Below, one piece after another: positions 43,269 to 52,373 of a stretch of DNA of 64,000 nt (its first letter is position 1; each line of letters opens with the position of its first letter). This stretch comes from Actinomarinicola tropica. Its GTDB lineage: Bacteria > Actinomycetota > Acidimicrobiia > Acidimicrobiales > SKKL01. Made by a program: the position numbers and the translations under genes. The notes below the pieces were generated by a model. It was not told where the DNA came from. It saw only the letters and a program-made list of their open reading frames with translations, and did not search any database. The DNA is taken from the NCBI RefSeq assembly GCF_009650215.1, contig NZ_CP045851.1:2445001-2509000 (forward strand), given 5' to 3'.

Positions 43269-43981
43269 GCCGCCTCGAGGTGTTCGGCATCGAGGGCGTC
43301 CCGGAGGTCCGTCCCGGCGACGACCTCGCGGGGATGATCGCGGCCGCGGCTGCGGCCGACCCGACGACGGCGCTCGCCGACGGCGACGTCGTCGTCGTCA
43401 CCCAGAAGGTGGTCTCGAAGGCCGAGGGGATGCTCGTCGCCGTCGACCCGTCCGATCCGCTCTCCCACAAGCCGCTCGTCGAGCAGGAGTCGGTGCGGGT
43501 CCTGCGTCGACGAGGCGACCTCGTCATCAGCGAGACCAAGCACGGCTTCATCTGCGCCAACGCCGGGATCGACCTGTCGAACATCGACGTCGGCTACGCC
43601 GCGCTCCTGCCCGAGGACTCCGACCGCTCGGCCCGGCGGCTGCGCGACGGCATCCGCGCTCGCGCCGGCGTCGAGGTGGCCGTGGTCGTCTCCGACACGT
43701 TCGGACGGGTCTGGCGTCGCGGCCTCACCGACGTGGCGATCGGCTGCGCGGGCATCAGAGGGATCGTCGACCTCCGGGGCACCGAGGACTCGCGCGGACG
43801 CGTGCTCCAGGTGACCGAGGTGTGCGTCGTCGACGAGATCGCCGGTGCCGCCGACATGGTGATGGGCAAGGCCACCGGCATCGCAGCGGCCGTCGTGAGG
43901 GGGATCGACCCCAAGTGGCTCGGTGACGGCAACGTCCACGACGAGATCGTCCGCCACCCCACCGAGGACCTCTTCCGGTAG
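43265..43981 (+). CDS. cofE: F420-0:gamma-glutamyl ligase (CofE)
   Basis: 238 residues. GDVVVVTQKVVSKAEGM, SDTFGRVWRRGLTDVAIGCAG and DEIAGAADMVMGKA match CofE, which adds glutamates to F420-0. The protein ends after this domain, so it is the free-standing form, unlike mycobacterial FbiB, where a C-terminal nitroreductase-like domain is fused and reduces dehydro-F420-0. A separate reductase must exist elsewhere if the dehydro intermediate is made. ATG overlaps the cofD stop (ATGA). Confidence 0.94.
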
Positions 43982-44017
43982 GGACCGTCCATCCCGGGCC
44001 GCTCCCGCCATCCCGAC

Positions 44018-44023
44018 TACATT
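44018..44023 (+). promoter_or_regulatory. candidate -10 hexamer TACATT
   Basis: TACATT lies 31 nt before the ATG at 44055, with the ribosome site GAGAGAGGG between them, so this gene has a conventional short leader. Confidence 0.4.
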
Positions 44024-44054
44024 TCGGCGCCGTCCGCCGAGAGAGGGCTGTTGC

Positions 44055-46526
44055 ATGACCGACGTTCGAGGTGACGCGACCCGTCGCAGCTACCTCCCCG
44101 AGATCCTGCTCGTGAGCTTCGCCGCGCTCCTGATGGAGATCGCCTACACGCGGGTCATCTCGTTCAAGCTCTTCTACTACTACACGTACCTGATCATCGG
44201 GCTGGCCCTGCTCGGCACCGGGTGCGGCGGTGTGCTGATGGCCGTGTCGGGTCGGCTGCGCCGGGCCGAGACCGGCGCGATCGTCATGTGGAGCGCCCTC
44301 GTGGGCGCGGTGTCGGTGCTGGTCGGCTACGTGACCGTGGCCCTCACGCCGATCGACACCCTCGCCATCTGGGAGTACGAGGCGGGACCGACGCTGCTGA
44401 ACGTGGCGCGCCTGCTGCTCATCTGCCTGGCCCTGTTCGCGGCGTTCCTCCCGATCGGCGTGGTGATCGCCCTCCTGCTCTCCCGCGGGTCCGACGAGGT
44501 CGGGCGGCTGTACTTCGCCGACCTGGTCGGTGCCGGCCTCGCCTGTGCCATCGTCGTCTTCCTGCTCAACTGGGCCGGCCCGGTCACGGCGATCATGCTG
44601 GCGGGACTGGTGCTGGCGGTCGTGGCCCTGCGGCTCGCCATCGGCGAGCGCTCCCGGCTCCGTCCCGCCGCGGCAGGGCTGGTCGTGGTGCTCGGCGCCG
44701 CCGCCGTGTTCCCCGGCGTCCTGCCCGAGCCCCGCACCGACTCCACCAAGCCGTACGTCAACGAGGGGTCCGTCTTCTCGGCGTGGAGCGCGCTGTTCCG
44801 GGTCGACGTGAGCGACCCGTTCGGCGACTTCCGCTGGCTCTACCACGACGGCCTCGTCGGCTCGGCGATCCACGAGTTCGACGGCGACCTCACGACCCTC
44901 ACCCGCTACGACAGCGACGAGCGGTCGCTGCCGTTCGCCGCCATGGAGGCGTCGCCCGACGACGTCCTCATCGTCGGCGCCGCCGGCGGCAACGAGATCC
45001 TGGCGTCGCTGTACTTCGGCTCGCGGCACATCGACGCCGTCGAGCTGAACCCGGTCACCTACGACCTCGTCACCGACCGCTTCGCCGACTACGTCGGCAA
45101 CATCGCCGACCACGAGAGCGTCAACTACGTGCAGGGCGAGGGCCGCTCCTACCTGGCACGGAGCGACAAGGACTACGACCTCATCTGGTTCCCCGCCCCC
45201 GACAGCTACTCGGCCAACGCCTCGAGCGTCGGGGCCTTCGTCCTGTCGGAGAGCTACCTCTACACGCAGGAGGCGATCGAGGAGAGCCTCTCGCACCTGA
45301 CCCCGGACGGGCTCATCGCCTGGCACTACGGCGAGTTCGACTTCGACGAGGCCCCGAACCGCACCGCCCGGTACATCGCGACGGCCCGGGAGGCGCTGGC
45401 AGAGGTCGGTGTCGACGACCCGACCGACCACTTCGTGGTCACGACCGCACCCACCGTGTTCGGCGGGGCCTCCCTGTCGACGGTGCTCATCAAGGCCACG
45501 CCGTTCACCGACGAGGAGATCGACCGGGTCGTCGAGGGGCTCGACGCCATCGACGGTGGTGCCCTGCGCTACGCACCCGGGCGGACGGTCGACCCCAACC
45601 CGATCGACGAGATGCTGACGACCCCGGAGGCCGAGCTCGAGGCGTGGTTCGACGGCCGCAGCTCCGACGTGCGCCCCATCACCGACGACGGGCCGTTCTT
45701 CTGGCACTTCCACGGCTTCGGTGACGTCGTCGAGGACATGGGCGAGCCCATCACCCGGGAGGACAAGGAGAACGCCGTCGGCGAGCGCGTGTTGCTCCTG
45801 CTGCTGGTCGTCGCCGTCGTGCTGGCGAGCGTGTTCCTGCTCCTGCCGTTCCTCACGATCCGCCAGACGTGGCGCGCCCTGCCCCGCAAGGCCTCGTCCG
45901 CCGCGTACTTCGCCTGCCTCGGCCTGGGCTTCATCTTCTTCGAGATCGTCCTGATCCAGCGCCTCACGCTGTACCTCGGCTACCCGACCTACTCGCTGAC
46001 GGTCACCCTGGCGTCGATCCTCGTGTTCACCGGCGTCGGCGCCTACCTGAGCGGTCGCATCGAGCCGGTGCGCGAGCGCGTCGTCCCGGTCCTGCTCGCC
46101 GCGATCGTGCTGCTCACCGCGTTCTTCCAGTTCGGGCTCGGCCCGCTGACCGACGGCACGCTCGACTGGCCGCTCGCCGCCCGTCTGGGCCTGGTGTTCG
46201 TCCTGCTCGCGCCGCTCGGCATGTGCCTCGGCATGTTCATGCCGCTCGGCATCGGGGCCGTGGCCCGGCTCACCAACCACTCGAACGAGTACGTCGCCTG
46301 GGGCTGGGCGGTCAACGGCTTCGCCTCGGTCATCGGCTCGGTGCTCAGCACCATCCTCGGCATGGTCTTCGGGTTCCGCATCGTCATGTTCATCTCGCTC
46401 GGCGTCTACTGCATCGCCCTCGCCGTGCTGTACAGCCTCCTGCGACCGGAGCCCGATCCGGCGCTCGGCTCGGACGACCCCGACGAGCCGCTGGCGGACG
46501 AGCTGGAGCCGGTGGGGGTCGGGTAG
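44055..46526 (+). CDS. membrane protein with a spermidine-synthase-like domain
   Basis: 823 residues. About seven helices (residues 14-220), then a Rossmann-type domain at about 280-520, then six to seven helices (about 580-800). The cofactor loop reads VLIVGAAGGNEILASLYFG and the acidic residue at the end of strand 2 is in DAVELNPVTYDLV, both as in polyamine aminopropyltransferases. The usual active-site Asp region reads DLIWFPAPDSYSAN here, so aminopropyl transfer is not assured. This architecture occurs in uncharacterised bacterial proteins named fused MFS/spermidine synthase. GAGAGAGGG precedes the ATG. Confidence 0.78.
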   Translation: MTDVRGDATRRSYLPEILLVSFAALLMEIAYTRVISFKLFYYYTYLIIGLALLGTGCGGVLMAVSGRLRRAETGAIVMWSALVGAVSVLVGYVTVALTPIDTLAIWEYEAGPTLLNVARLLLICLALFAAFLPIGVVIALLLSRGSDEVGRLYFADLVGAGLACAIVVFLLNWAGPVTAIMLAGLVLAVVALRLAIGERSRLRPAAAGLVVVLGAAAVFPGVLPEPRTDSTKPYVNEGSVFSAWSALFRVDVSDPFGDFRWLYHDGLVGSAIHEFDGDLTTLTRYDSDERSLPFAAMEASPDDVLIVGAAGGNEILASLYFGSRHIDAVELNPVTYDLVTDRFADYVGNIADHESVNYVQGEGRSYLARSDKDYDLIWFPAPDSYSANASSVGAFVLSESYLYTQEAIEESLSHLTPDGLIAWHYGEFDFDEAPNRTARYIATAREALAEVGVDDPTDHFVVTTAPTVFGGASLSTVLIKATPFTDEEIDRVVEGLDAIDGGALRYAPGRTVDPNPIDEMLTTPEAELEAWFDGRSSDVRPITDDGPFFWHFHGFGDVVEDMGEPITREDKENAVGERVLLLLLVVAVVLASVFLLLPFLTIRQTWRALPRKASSAAYFACLGLGFIFFEIVLIQRLTLYLGYPTYSLTVTLASILVFTGVGAYLSGRIEPVRERVVPVLLAAIVLLTAFFQFGLGPLTDGTLDWPLAARLGLVFVLLAPLGMCLGMFMPLGIGAVARLTNHSNEYVAWGWAVNGFASVIGSVLSTILGMVFGFRIVMFISLGVYCIALAVLYSLLRPEPDPALGSDDPDEPLADELEPVGVG

Positions 46527-46548
46527 CCGCTCCGAGCACGGGCCCGGC

Positions 46549-46554
46549 CACACT
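46549..46554 (+). promoter_or_regulatory. -10-like hexamer CACACT, leaderless promoter
   Basis: CACACT lies 6 nt before the GTG at 46561; the first position is C instead of T. Confidence 0.4.
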
Positions 46555-46560
46555 GGCGTC

Positions 46561-47079
46561 GTGGTCACCGTCCGCCCCGCCACCGCCGACGACGGGGCGC
46601 TGATCGCCCGCATGCTCGTGCTGGCGGCCGACTGGCGCCCCGGCGCTCCGGCCCGAGACGTCGCCGCCGTGCTGGCCGATCCGGCGCTCGCCCACTACGT
46701 GGAGGGGTGGCCCCGACCGGACGACGTGGGCGTGGTGGCCGAGGACGACGACGGCACCGCCGTCGGCGCGGCGTGGTGCCGCGCCTTCCGCGCCGACGAC
46801 CCTGGCTACGGGTTCGTCGGCACCGACGTGCCCGAGCTGGCCGTCGCCGTCGTCCCGGGCCGCCGGGGCGCAAGGATCGGCCGGGCTCTCGTCACCGCTC
46901 TCCTCGCGGCCGCCGCGTCACGTGGCGTCGAGCGCCTCTCGCTGAGCGTCGAGCACGACAACCCTGCAGCGCGCCTCTACGCATCCCTGGGCTTCGAGGT
47001 GGTCGGCGACGCGGACGGGGCGTGGACCATGGTGGCCTCGACCGGCCCCTGGCTCACGCCCCCTGTGCCGCCACCGTGA
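46561..47079 (+). CDS. GNAT family N-acetyltransferase
   Basis: 172 residues. The acetyl-CoA loop reads VVPGRRGARIGRALVTALL, followed by LSLSVEHDNPAARLYASLGFEVVG, a standard GNAT end. It should acetylate an amine on an unknown substrate. GTG start with CACACT 6 nt upstream. The final 26 bp overlap the convergent epimerase-like gene. Confidence 0.85.
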   Translation: MVTVRPATADDGALIARMLVLAADWRPGAPARDVAAVLADPALAHYVEGWPRPDDVGVVAEDDDGTAVGAAWCRAFRADDPGYGFVGTDVPELAVAVVPGRRGARIGRALVTALLAAAASRGVERLSLSVEHDNPAARLYASLGFEVVGDADGAWTMVASTGPWLTPPVPPP

Positions 47080-47941
47080 GCCGGACGCCCTCCTCGAGCG
47101 AGGTCCAGGGCGACCAACCGAGGTGGATGCGGGCCCTGCCGATGTCGAGGGCGAGGCGGTCCGGTTGCCCGACGCGCGGGCGCGGACGGCGGCGGCGTGG
47201 CGCCCGTCCCGTGGCCGACGCGACCGCGTCGCGCAGCTCGGCGGTCGTGGTCTCTCGCCCGCTGCCGACGTTGACGACCAGACCGCTCCCGCGGGTGGCG
47301 GCGCGGACGAACGCGTCGACCGCGTCGTCGACGAAGACGAGGTCGGTGCTCGACGGCACCGCGACGTCGTCCCCGGCGATCTCGGCGGCGACCGGACCGG
47401 ACCGCGCCCGGGGGCCGTACACGTGGGACAGGGCCAGCGCGGTGAACTCGAGCTCGTGCAGCTCGCGGTACGCCGTGAGGTACGCGACGAGCGACGTGGC
47501 GGCCACGCCGTGCGGATCGACGGGCTGCTGGGGGTGCGACTCGCGGATCGGCAGCTCGGACGGCTCCGGCGGCCGGTAGATCGCTGCGGTCGAGGCGACG
47601 ACCACCTTCTGGGCGCCCGCCGCGCGGGCCGCCTCGACGAGGCGGACGCCGCCGACCACGGTGACCTCCGCGTCCTCGACGACGGTGGCGCCGTCACGGG
47701 TGGCGAGGTGGAAGACGACGGTGGGCGCGACCCGGGCGACGAGGTCGCCGAGCGACGGGTCCCTGACGTCGAGCTGGTGGATGTGCAGGCGGCCCGTCCG
47801 GGCCGCACGCGCGTCGGCGAGGTTGGCCAGGGAGCCGGTCGACAGGTCGTCGACGACGTCGACCTCGTGGCCCTCGGCGAGGAGGCGGTCGACGAGCGTC
47901 GAGCCGATGAAGCCCGCGCCGCCGGTGACGAGCGCCCTCAC
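47054..47941 (-). CDS. NAD-dependent epimerase-like protein lacking the catalytic Tyr and Lys
   Basis: 295 residues. Extended SDR with an intact cofactor site ALVTGGAGFIGSTLVDRLL and the acidic end of strand 2 (VDDLSTGSLANL). At the position of YxxxK the sequence reads DPHGVAATS: His144 replaces Tyr and Ala148 replaces Lys, although alignment is clear from the flanking residues. The Ser region is VVASTAAIY. It probably binds NAD and maybe a nucleotide-sugar but may not be an active epimerase. Start GTG overlaps the stop of the pyrophosphorylase gene (GTGA). Confidence 0.8.
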   Translation of the reverse strand: MRALVTGGAGFIGSTLVDRLLAEGHEVDVVDDLSTGSLANLADARAARTGRLHIHQLDVRDPSLGDLVARVAPTVVFHLATRDGATVVEDAEVTVVGGVRLVEAARAAGAQKVVVASTAAIYRPPEPSELPIRESHPQQPVDPHGVAATSLVAYLTAYRELHELEFTALALSHVYGPRARSGPVAAEIAGDDVAVPSSTDLVFVDDAVDAFVRAATRGSGLVVNVGSGRETTTAELRDAVASATGRAPRRRRPRPRVGQPDRLALDIGRARIHLGWSPWTSLEEGVRLTVAAQGA

Positions 47942-48942
47942 TCCGCCTCGGCGGGCACCCGGGCGTCGCTCAGGGTGGCCCCGGCGGCGACCTCGACGTC
48001 CTCCCCGAGGACGCTGACGTCGACGACCTGCGCGCCCTCGCCGACGACGGCGCGCGTGCCGACGATCGAGCGGCGCACGACGGCACCGGCACCGATCGTC
48101 GCACCGGGCAGGACGAGCGCGTCCTCGACGACCGCGCCGGCCGCGACCGAGGCGCCCGGACCGATCCAAGAGCGCCGAACGCTGGCGCCCGGATCGACCT
48201 CGGCACCGGCGGCGACCGCGGGCTCCGAGCCCGCCGAGCCGTCCAGGAACGAGAGGCTGGCGTCGATGTAGGCGGTCGGCGTGCCGGCGTCGACCCAGCG
48301 GCCCTCGCGCTCGAGCGCGAAGAGCCGCCCGTCGGCGACCATCGCCGGGAACACCTCGCGCTCGATCGAGACCTTGCGCCCGACGGCGATGCGGTCGAGC
48401 ACCGATGGTTCGAGCACGTAGGTCCCGGCGTTGATCCAGTTGCTCGGGGCCTCGTCGGCTGGCGGCTTCTCGATGAAGGCGGTGACCCGACCGTCGCCGT
48501 CGATCGGCACCACGCCGTAGCGGGACGGGTCGTCGACGGGCGTGAGGGCGATCGTGCCCTCGGCCCCGGTGCTGCGGTGGAACGACACGAGCTCGGTGAC
48601 GTCGAGGTCGGTGAGGACGTCGCCGTTCACGACGACGAACGTCTCGTCGATGCTGGCCTCCCGGGCCGCGAACCCGACGGCGCCGCCGGTGTCGAGGGGC
48701 TCCGGCTCGACCGCGTACACCAGCTCGACCCCGTGGCAGCGGCCGTCGGGGAAGGCGTCGCGGAAGACGTCGGGCCGGTAGCCGAGGGCGAGGACCGCGC
48801 GATCGACGCCGTGCTGGGCCAGGTGGGCGATCACCCGCTCGATCATCGTGGGTCCGGCGACCGGCAGCATCTGCTTCGGCGTCGTGAGCGTCAGCGGCCG
48901 CAGCCGGGTGCCGAAGCCTCCGACCAGGATGACGGCGTTCAT
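47938..48942 (-). CDS. NDP-sugar pyrophosphorylase (mannose-1-phosphate guanylyltransferase-like)
   Basis: 334 residues. The activating loop AVILVGGFGTRLRPLTLTTP and PKQMLPVAGPTMIERV are clear, with the metal Asp in VVNGDVLTDLDV and the base loop WINAGTYVLEPSVLD. The C-terminal part from about residue 245 is a left-handed beta-helix of hexapeptide repeats (for example ASVAAGAVVEDALVLPG). The pattern fits actinobacterial ManC/GMP-pyrophosphorylases, which make GDP-mannose from the ManB product, but glucose or other sugars cannot be excluded. It is coupled to the epimerase-like gene. Confidence 0.86.
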   Translation of the reverse strand: MNAVILVGGFGTRLRPLTLTTPKQMLPVAGPTMIERVIAHLAQHGVDRAVLALGYRPDVFRDAFPDGRCHGVELVYAVEPEPLDTGGAVGFAAREASIDETFVVVNGDVLTDLDVTELVSFHRSTGAEGTIALTPVDDPSRYGVVPIDGDGRVTAFIEKPPADEAPSNWINAGTYVLEPSVLDRIAVGRKVSIEREVFPAMVADGRLFALEREGRWVDAGTPTAYIDASLSFLDGSAGSEPAVAAGAEVDPGASVRRSWIGPGASVAAGAVVEDALVLPGATIGAGAVVRRSIVGTRAVVGEGAQVVDVSVLGEDVEVAAGATLSDARVPAEAE

Positions 48943-48977
48943 CGGGCGTCCAGACCTGTCGACATAGGGCCGCCACC

Positions 48978-50135
48978 CTACTCCGGGCCGGTCGCGCCAC
49001 CCGCGGGCGCGAGCCCCAGTGCCCGGCGCTGCACCGCCAGCGTGGAGGCGAGGTTCCGCTCGGGCGAGAACGAGGCCGCGACGGCACGACCGCGCCGGCC
49101 GAGGGCGTCACGCTCGGCGGGGTCCGACAGCAAGCGGTCGAGCGCCGCGGCCCACGCCCCCACGTCGCCCGGCGCGGCGAGGACGCCGCCGTCGCCGACC
49201 ACCTCGGGCAGCGCCGTGGCGTCCGCCGCGACCAGCGCACGGCCCCGGGCCATCGCCTCGAGCGCCGGGATCCCGAACCCCTCGTAGCGGGACGGGACGG
49301 CCACGACCGCGGCGGCGTCGATCAAGCCCACGACGTCGGCGCGCGGCACACGACCGAGCCGGCGGATGCGCGCCGCCGATCCCGAGGCGGCGATCGCCGC
49401 CCGGACGTCCTCCTCGGCGCCGGCCTCGCCGCCGGGCAGGACCAGTTCGGCGTCGGGGTGGCGGGCGGCCACCGCGGCGAACGCCCGGACCAGGGTGACG
49501 TGGTCCTTGTGGGGATAGGTGATCGCCGGGTACACGACCAGGGGGCCGGCGAGCCCGTAGCGCTCGCGGAGGGCGTCCTCCGGCGTGCCCTCGTCCATGG
49601 GGGGCATGCCGTGCGGCACGCTCACCACCCGCTCGGGCGACACGCCGAAGCGGTCGATCACGGTGCCCCGCACCCACTCGCTCGGCGTGACGACGAGCCG
49701 GGCCCGTCGCACCGCCCGAGGCACGGCGAGCGACAGCCACGCACGCTTCGCGGGGTGGAAGCGCTCGGGGTGGTCGAACGGCTGCAGGTCGTGGATCGAG
49801 AGCAGGGCCGGCGGCCCGCCGACGAGCGGCATCGTCCCGCCCATGTGGTGGACGAGGGCCACCCCGTCGCGTCGGGCCTGCAGTTCGAGCCAGGTCTGCT
49901 CGGCGAGCACCCGCGCGCCCTTCACCCGGCCCGACAGAGGGAGGACGCGGTGCTCCACGGCCGCCACGACCTCCGGGTAGGCGTCGACGAGGGGCTGCAG
50001 CACGTAGAGGACGTGGTCGAGGTCGTCGGGAGTGGCCGACGCGAGTGCCTCGAGGAACGTGGTCGTGGATGTCTCCGAGCCCCCAACCACGCCGGGGACG
50101 AGCCACAGGAGGTTCACGCCGACCCTGGCGCTCAC
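48978..50135 (-). CDS. family 4 glycosyltransferase
   Basis: 385 residues. [20 protein letters not shown] at the start, [15 protein letters not shown], the linker [17 protein letters not shown] and the donor motif [16 protein letters not shown] place it among GT4 mannosyl- or rhamnosyltransferases. GTG start at 50135 overlaps the stop of the next glycosyltransferase gene (GTGA). No membrane helix. Confidence 0.88.
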   Translation of the reverse strand: MSARVGVNLLWLVPGVVGGSETSTTTFLEALASATPDDLDHVLYVLQPLVDAYPEVVAAVEHRVLPLSGRVKGARVLAEQTWLELQARRDGVALVHHMGGTMPLVGGPPALLSIHDLQPFDHPERFHPAKRAWLSLAVPRAVRRARLVVTPSEWVRGTVIDRFGVSPERVVSVPHGMPPMDEGTPEDALRERYGLAGPLVVYPAITYPHKDHVTLVRAFAAVAARHPDAELVLPGGEAGAEEDVRAAIAASGSAARIRRLGRVPRADVVGLIDAAAVVAVPSRYEGFGIPALEAMARGRALVAADATALPEVVGDGGVLAAPGDVGAWAAALDRLLSDPAERDALGRRGRAVAASFSPERNLASTLAVQRRALGLAPAGGATGPE

Positions 50136-51238
50136 CCCGCAGCGTCCCGGTACGCGTCCACGACCAGCTCCGCCGTGCGCGCCCACGTGTACTGCTGGGA
50201 CCGACGGCGGCCGGCCTCCCCGAGGGACCGCGCGACGTCCTCGTCGGTCAGCACCTCGACGAGTGCCGCGGCGATGGCCGCCGGGTCCCGGGGCGGGACG
50301 GCCAGCCCGGCGCCGCCCTCGACCAGCTCCTCGGTGGCGGTGCCTGCCGACGTGACCACCGGGGTCCCCTGCACCATCGCCTCGAGGACCGGCAGGCCGA
50401 ACCCCTCGAGGAGCGACGGGTAGCAGAAGGCGTCGGCGCCGGCGTGGAGGGCGCGCAGGTCGTCGGTGGGCACGAAGCCGAGCGTCCGGCAGCGATCGCC
50501 GAGGGCGGCCACGCGTGGTGCCAGGTCCTCGCCCCACCCGGGAGGGCCGACGAGGGCGAGGGTGACGTCGGCGAGCTCCGGCGTGCTCGTGACCCGGCGG
50601 AACGCGTCGAGCAGTCCGCGCAGGTTCTTCCGAGGCTCGATGGTGCCCACGAACAGCACGTAGCGGCCGGTGAGGCCGTACGACTGCCGGACGCGTGCGA
50701 CCTCGTCGGCGGTGGCCTCCTCGGCGGCGACGCCGAGCGGGACCAGCCGCAGCCGCTCGGAGGGGAAGCCCTGCACGCGGCAGTCGTCGAGCGTGGCACG
50801 GCTGGAGCACAGCACCAGGTCGGCGCGCGCTGCTGTCAGCTCGATGGCCTTGCGCATGAAGCTCACACCCCGGCGGGTGAACTGGTCGGGGTCGTGGAGC
50901 ACCGCGAGGTCGTGCACGGTGACGACCAGCGGGGCGGTGCGAGGCGGGACGGCGACGCCGGTGGCGTGGACCACGTCGACAGGACCGGTGGCCCGCTCGA
51001 CCGGCGGTCGCCCCAGGTGGTGCCACGACTCGTACAGCGCGAGCCGCGGCAGCGGGAGCTGGCGCACCTCGATCGGCGGCACCCAGGCCTCCTCGGGCCC
51101 CTCGCGGTGCCGAGCCGACACGCCGACCTGGTCGACGTCGCCACGCGCTGCGACGGCGCGGACCTGCTCGATCGCCGCCCGAGCGGTTCCGCCCGGCACG
51201 CGGTGCCAGCACTGCTCCAGGGTCACGGCCACCCTCAT
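50132..51238 (-). CDS. family 4 glycosyltransferase
   Basis: 368 residues. [20 protein letters not shown], then [15 protein letters not shown], the hinge [20 protein letters not shown] and the donor motif [16 protein letters not shown]. Close in layout to the neighbouring GT4, so the pair may add successive identical or related sugars. The ATG at 51238 has a weak GAGACT hexamer 8 nt upstream. It is divergent from the CDP-paratose-2-epimerase-like gene, with 66 bp between. Confidence 0.88.
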   Translation of the reverse strand: MRVAVTLEQCWHRVPGGTARAAIEQVRAVAARGDVDQVGVSARHREGPEEAWVPPIEVRQLPLPRLALYESWHHLGRPPVERATGPVDVVHATGVAVPPRTAPLVVTVHDLAVLHDPDQFTRRGVSFMRKAIELTAARADLVLCSSRATLDDCRVQGFPSERLRLVPLGVAAEEATADEVARVRQSYGLTGRYVLFVGTIEPRKNLRGLLDAFRRVTSTPELADVTLALVGPPGWGEDLAPRVAALGDRCRTLGFVPTDDLRALHAGADAFCYPSLLEGFGLPVLEAMVQGTPVVTSAGTATEELVEGGAGLAVPPRDPAAIAAALVEVLTDEDVARSLGEAGRRRSQQYTWARTAELVVDAYRDAAG

Positions 51239-51290
51239 CGCCGGCGAGTCTCGCACGGACCCCCGATCCGGCGCGACCGGGGGGCCTGGG

Positions 51291-51296
51291 TAGGCT
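51291..51296 (+). promoter_or_regulatory. -10 hexamer TAGGCT
   Basis: TAGGCT lies 8 nt before the ATG at 51305; a transcript would be leaderless or have one or two extra bases. Confidence 0.45.
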
Positions 51297-51304
51297 CGCC
51301 AGCC

Positions 51305-52369
51305 ATGCGTGTCCTGGTCACCGGCAGTGCCGGTCTCATCGGCTCCGAGGCGGTCGAGTACTTCGACGAGATAGGCATGGAGGTCGTCGGGGTCGACAAC
51401 AACATGCGGGCCGACTTCTTCGGTCCCCGGGGCGACACGACCTGGAACCGCGACCGCCTCCTCGCCCGCTGCGAGCGCTACTCCCACCACGACCTCGACA
51501 TCCGCGACCGGGCCGCGGTCGACCAGCTCGTCGCCCACGTCCGACCCGACCTCGTCGTCCACGCTGCCGCGCAGCCGAGCCACGACCTCGCGGCCTCCCG
51601 GCCCTTCGACGACTTCGACGTCAACGCCGGCGGCACGCTCGCGCTGCTCGAGGCGTGCCGCCAGCACGTGCCGGACGCCGTGTTCGTGTTCGTCAGCACC
51701 AACAAGGTCTACGGCGACAACCCCAACCGCCTGCCGATCGTCGAGCTCGACACCCGCTACGACTTCGCGCCCGACGCCGACGTCGCCGGGCTCACCTCCG
51801 AGGGCATCACCGAGGAGCTGTCGATGGACGGCGCGACCCACTCGGTCTTCGGCGCGTCGAAGGTCGCGGCCGACGTGATGGTCCAGGAGTACGGCAAGTA
51901 CTTCGGGCTGCGCACCGGCGTGTTCCGCGGCGGGTGCCTCACCGGCCCGCACCACTCCGGGGTCGAGCTGCACGGGTTCCTCAGCTACCTCGTCGCCCAG
52001 GCCGTCGACGAGGGGCCCTACACGATGATCGGCTACAAGGGGAAGCAGGTCCGCGACCAGATCCACTCGCGGGACGTCATCAGCGCCTTCTGGGCCTTCG
52101 CCCAGGACCCGCGGCCGGGCGAGGCCTACAACCTCGGCGGCGGCCGGGCCAACGCCGCCAGCAACCTCGAGTGCGTCGAGATGATCGCCGAGCGCTGCGG
52201 TCGTCGACCCCAGCTGAGCTTCGACGACACCCCGAGGGTCGGCGACCACATCTGCTACTACACCGACATGTCGAAGTTCCGGGCCGACTACCCGGGCTGG
52301 GTGCAGGAGCACGACCTCGGCCGCATCGTCGACGAGATGGTCGACGCCGCGCTCGCCCGCCGGGCCTGA
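51305..52369 (+). CDS. CDP-paratose 2-epimerase-like SDR
   Basis: 354 residues. [16 protein letters not shown] is the cofactor site; [20 protein letters not shown] and [19 protein letters not shown] are strong signatures of the CDP-paratose/tyvelose 2-epimerase group. In the active-site segment [12 protein letters not shown], Phe stands where most extended SDRs have Tyr while Lys is kept; I believe this is usual in the subgroup, but could not check. No other CDP-sugar gene is visible in the window, so the true substrate is open. The gene is followed at 52374 by a glycosyltransferase. Confidence 0.82.
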
Positions 52370-52373
52370 GCCC

